Assembly (NCBI RefSeq): GCF_900156805.1
Contig: NZ_FTOQ01000001.1
Location: 496,001 to 560,000 of the forward strand
Direction of reading: 5' to 3'
Length of the DNA: 64,000 nucleotides
Source of the DNA: Roseivivax lentus
Lineage (GTDB): Bacteria; Pseudomonadota; Alphaproteobacteria; Rhodobacterales; Rhodobacteraceae
The notes beneath the pieces were generated by a model. It was not told the DNA's origin. It did no database searches and saw only the letters and a program-made list of their open reading frames with translations. The position numbers and the translations under genes are program-made. Of the stretch, positions 62,888-64,000 are shown piece after piece (position 1 is the first letter of the stretch; each line of letters starts with the position of its first letter).

Positions 62888-63871
62888 TTACGCCATCGCA
62901 TGCCGCCAGCTCGCCGAATAGGCGCCGGTGACATGGTGTTCCAGTTGCCGCTCGATATCGCCCAGAAGCGAGGAGGCGCCGAAGCGGAAGAGATGCGGCG
63001 AGAGCCAGTCGCGGCCGAGCTCCTCCTTGATGAGCGCGAGATAGGTGATCGCGTCCTTGGCCTTGGAGATCCCGCCCGCGGGCTTGTAGCCGATGCGGAT
63101 GCCCGTCGCCTCGTGATAGTCGCGGATCGCGCGGATCATCACGAGCGAGACGGGCAGGGTGGCGTTGACACTCTCCTTGCCGGTCGAGGTCTTGATGAAA
63201 TCGGCGCCCGCCATCATCGCGACGAGGCTCGCCCGGGCCACGTTCTGCAGCGTGCCGAGCTCGCCCGTGGCGAGGATCGCCTTCACATGGGCAGGCCCGC
63301 AGGCCTCGCGGAAGGCGCGCATCTCGTCGTAGAGCGCCTGCCAGTTGCCGGTCAGCACGTGGCGGCGCGAGATCACGATGTCGATCTCGGCGGCCCCGGC
63401 GGCGACGCTTTCGCCGATCTCGGCCACGCGGAGATGGAAGGGCGAGAGCCCGGCGGGAAAGCCCGTGGAGACCGCGGCGACGGGAATGCCCGAGCCGTCG
63501 AGGAAGCGGACGGCGGGGGCGATCATGTCGTGATAGACGCAGACCGCGCCCACGGTCAGATCGGGCAGGCCCAGGGCCTCGAGGATATCGGCGCGCACCG
63601 GCTGGCGCGCCTTGGCGCAGAGGCGGCGGACCCGGCCCTCGGTATCGTCGCCGGCGAGCGTCGTCAGGTCGATGCAGGAGATCGCCCGGGCGAGCCAGGC
63701 CGCCTGGTGGTCCTTCTTCACGCTGCGCCGGGCGGGCAGTTGCGCCGCGCGCCGCTCGATCGCCGAGCGGTTGGCATTGGCCCGCATCACCCAGTCGAGG
63801 TCGAGCGGCATGCCGGGGTTCCGCGGCTCGACGGTCTGGGGAAGATGGGTGGCTCTGTTGGCGGTCTGCAT
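62888..63871 (-). CDS. deoC: Deoxyribose-phosphate aldolase
   Basis: 327 residues from the ATG 9 bases after AGGAGGG; ATG at 63880 is too close to that site. It cleaves 2-deoxyribose 5-phosphate to acetaldehyde and glyceraldehyde 3-phosphate. Schiff-base lysine in GADFIKTSTGKE, a second lysine in IRIGYKPAGGISK, and CIDLTTL at the start of the barrel. The N-terminal extension of about 65 residues is longer than in E. coli and common in the large-DeoC subgroup. The ALDH16 gene downstream would remove the aldehyde. Confidence 0.93.
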   Translation of the reverse strand: MQTANRATHLPQTVEPRNPGMPLDLDWVMRANANRSAIERRAAQLPARRSVKKDHQAAWLARAISCIDLTTLAGDDTEGRVRRLCAKARQPVRADILEALGLPDLTVGAVCVYHDMIAPAVRFLDGSGIPVAAVSTGFPAGLSPFHLRVAEIGESVAAGAAEIDIVISRRHVLTGNWQALYDEMRAFREACGPAHVKAILATGELGTLQNVARASLVAMMAGADFIKTSTGKESVNATLPVSLVMIRAIRDYHEATGIRIGYKPAGGISKAKDAITYLALIKEELGRDWLSPHLFRFGASSLLGDIERQLEHHVTGAYSASWRHAMA

Positions 63872-63960
63872 GGGATGCATCCCTCCTGTCTGGTTCCATG
63901 GATTGCTCGCATGCGGACCGCGCAAGGGCAAGACATGCCGCGCCGTCACGGGACGGGGGA

Positions 63961-63993
63961 GGTTCGGACCCGGCATCGAGCCGGGCCCGAACC
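63961..63993. terminator. Inverted repeat at window end
   Basis: GGTTCGG-A-CCCGGC and GCCGGG-C-CCGAACC with a 5-base loop and one internal mismatch, about 90 bases upstream of deoC. It may end a gene lying beyond the window. Confidence 0.5.
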
Positions 63994-64000
63994 TGCGAGA

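Overview
The window is a high-GC (about two-thirds G+C), densely packed chromosomal segment of an alphaproteobacterium. Several features point to the Rhodobacterales (Rhodobacteraceae/Roseobacter group). These are a CenR-type response regulator, an FzlA-type GST-fold protein, GTTC-N7-GTTC (alphaproteobacterial) LexA-type and TTAA-N7-TTAA CtrA-type sites, and intergenic REP-like elements containing CCGGAGGTATTTCCGG. No rRNA, tRNA, IS element, prophage or CRISPR array was recognised. All identifications come from reading the sequence; no database search was run.

Layout. 1-5 kb: the 3' end of an RTX calcium-binding repeat protein, then rpsO, a THUMP-type RNA methyltransferase and pnp. 5-10.7 kb: a fatty-acid desaturase with a lipoprotein gene, cenR followed by a structured 3' RNA, divergent ribA, and an L,D-transpeptidase overlapping a uracil-DNA glycosylase-like gene. 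10.7-15.1 kb: a three-gene, tightly spaced unit that resembles a Septu (PtuA/PtuB) anti-phage module, with an extra alpha/beta-hydrolase (DUF2235) as third gene; this is the most novel part of the window. 15.2-19.4 kb: an SseB-like gene between two copies of a REP-like repeat, then panB-panC and a dienelactone hydrolase-like gene on the minus strand. 19.6-21.2 kb: a LuxR-type regulator divergent from a 72-residue secreted peptide. 21.4-28 kb: an oligopeptide ABC importer (binding protein, two permeases, fused double ATPase) ending in an S58 aminopeptidase. 28.1-31 kb: a LexA-boxed dnaE2 that lacks its usual C-terminal domain and is followed by four perfect or near-perfect palindromes. 31-39 kb: a small monooxygenase, uppP, and gltD-GFA-gltB for glutamate synthesis. 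39-45 kb: a BNR-repeat protein, mtgA, fzlA, queG, msrB-msrA, and radC behind a CtrA box. 45-53.7 kb: a phosphate-binding/OmpA fusion, an anchored unknown protein, a sulfotransferase-like gene, secA, and a parvulin with argJ. 53.8-54.3 kb: a 224-bp tandem repeat with covarying stems. 54.4-64 kb: an aldehyde dehydrogenase, 1-Cys peroxiredoxin, Bcr/CflA-type efflux pump, an AstE/aspartoacylase-type enzyme, rlmH-rsfS, and a deoC-ALDH16 catabolic pair.

Most genes are housekeeping. rpsO/pnp, rsfS, rlmH, queG and the methyltransferase concern ribosome or RNA biology. uppP, mtgA, the L,D-transpeptidase, cenR, fzlA and secA concern the envelope and division. gltBD, argJ, panBC and ribA are biosynthetic. 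The accessory signals sit between them: the Septu-like operon, three kinds of structured intergenic repeat, a candidate structured RNA, and recognisable SOS and CtrA control sites.
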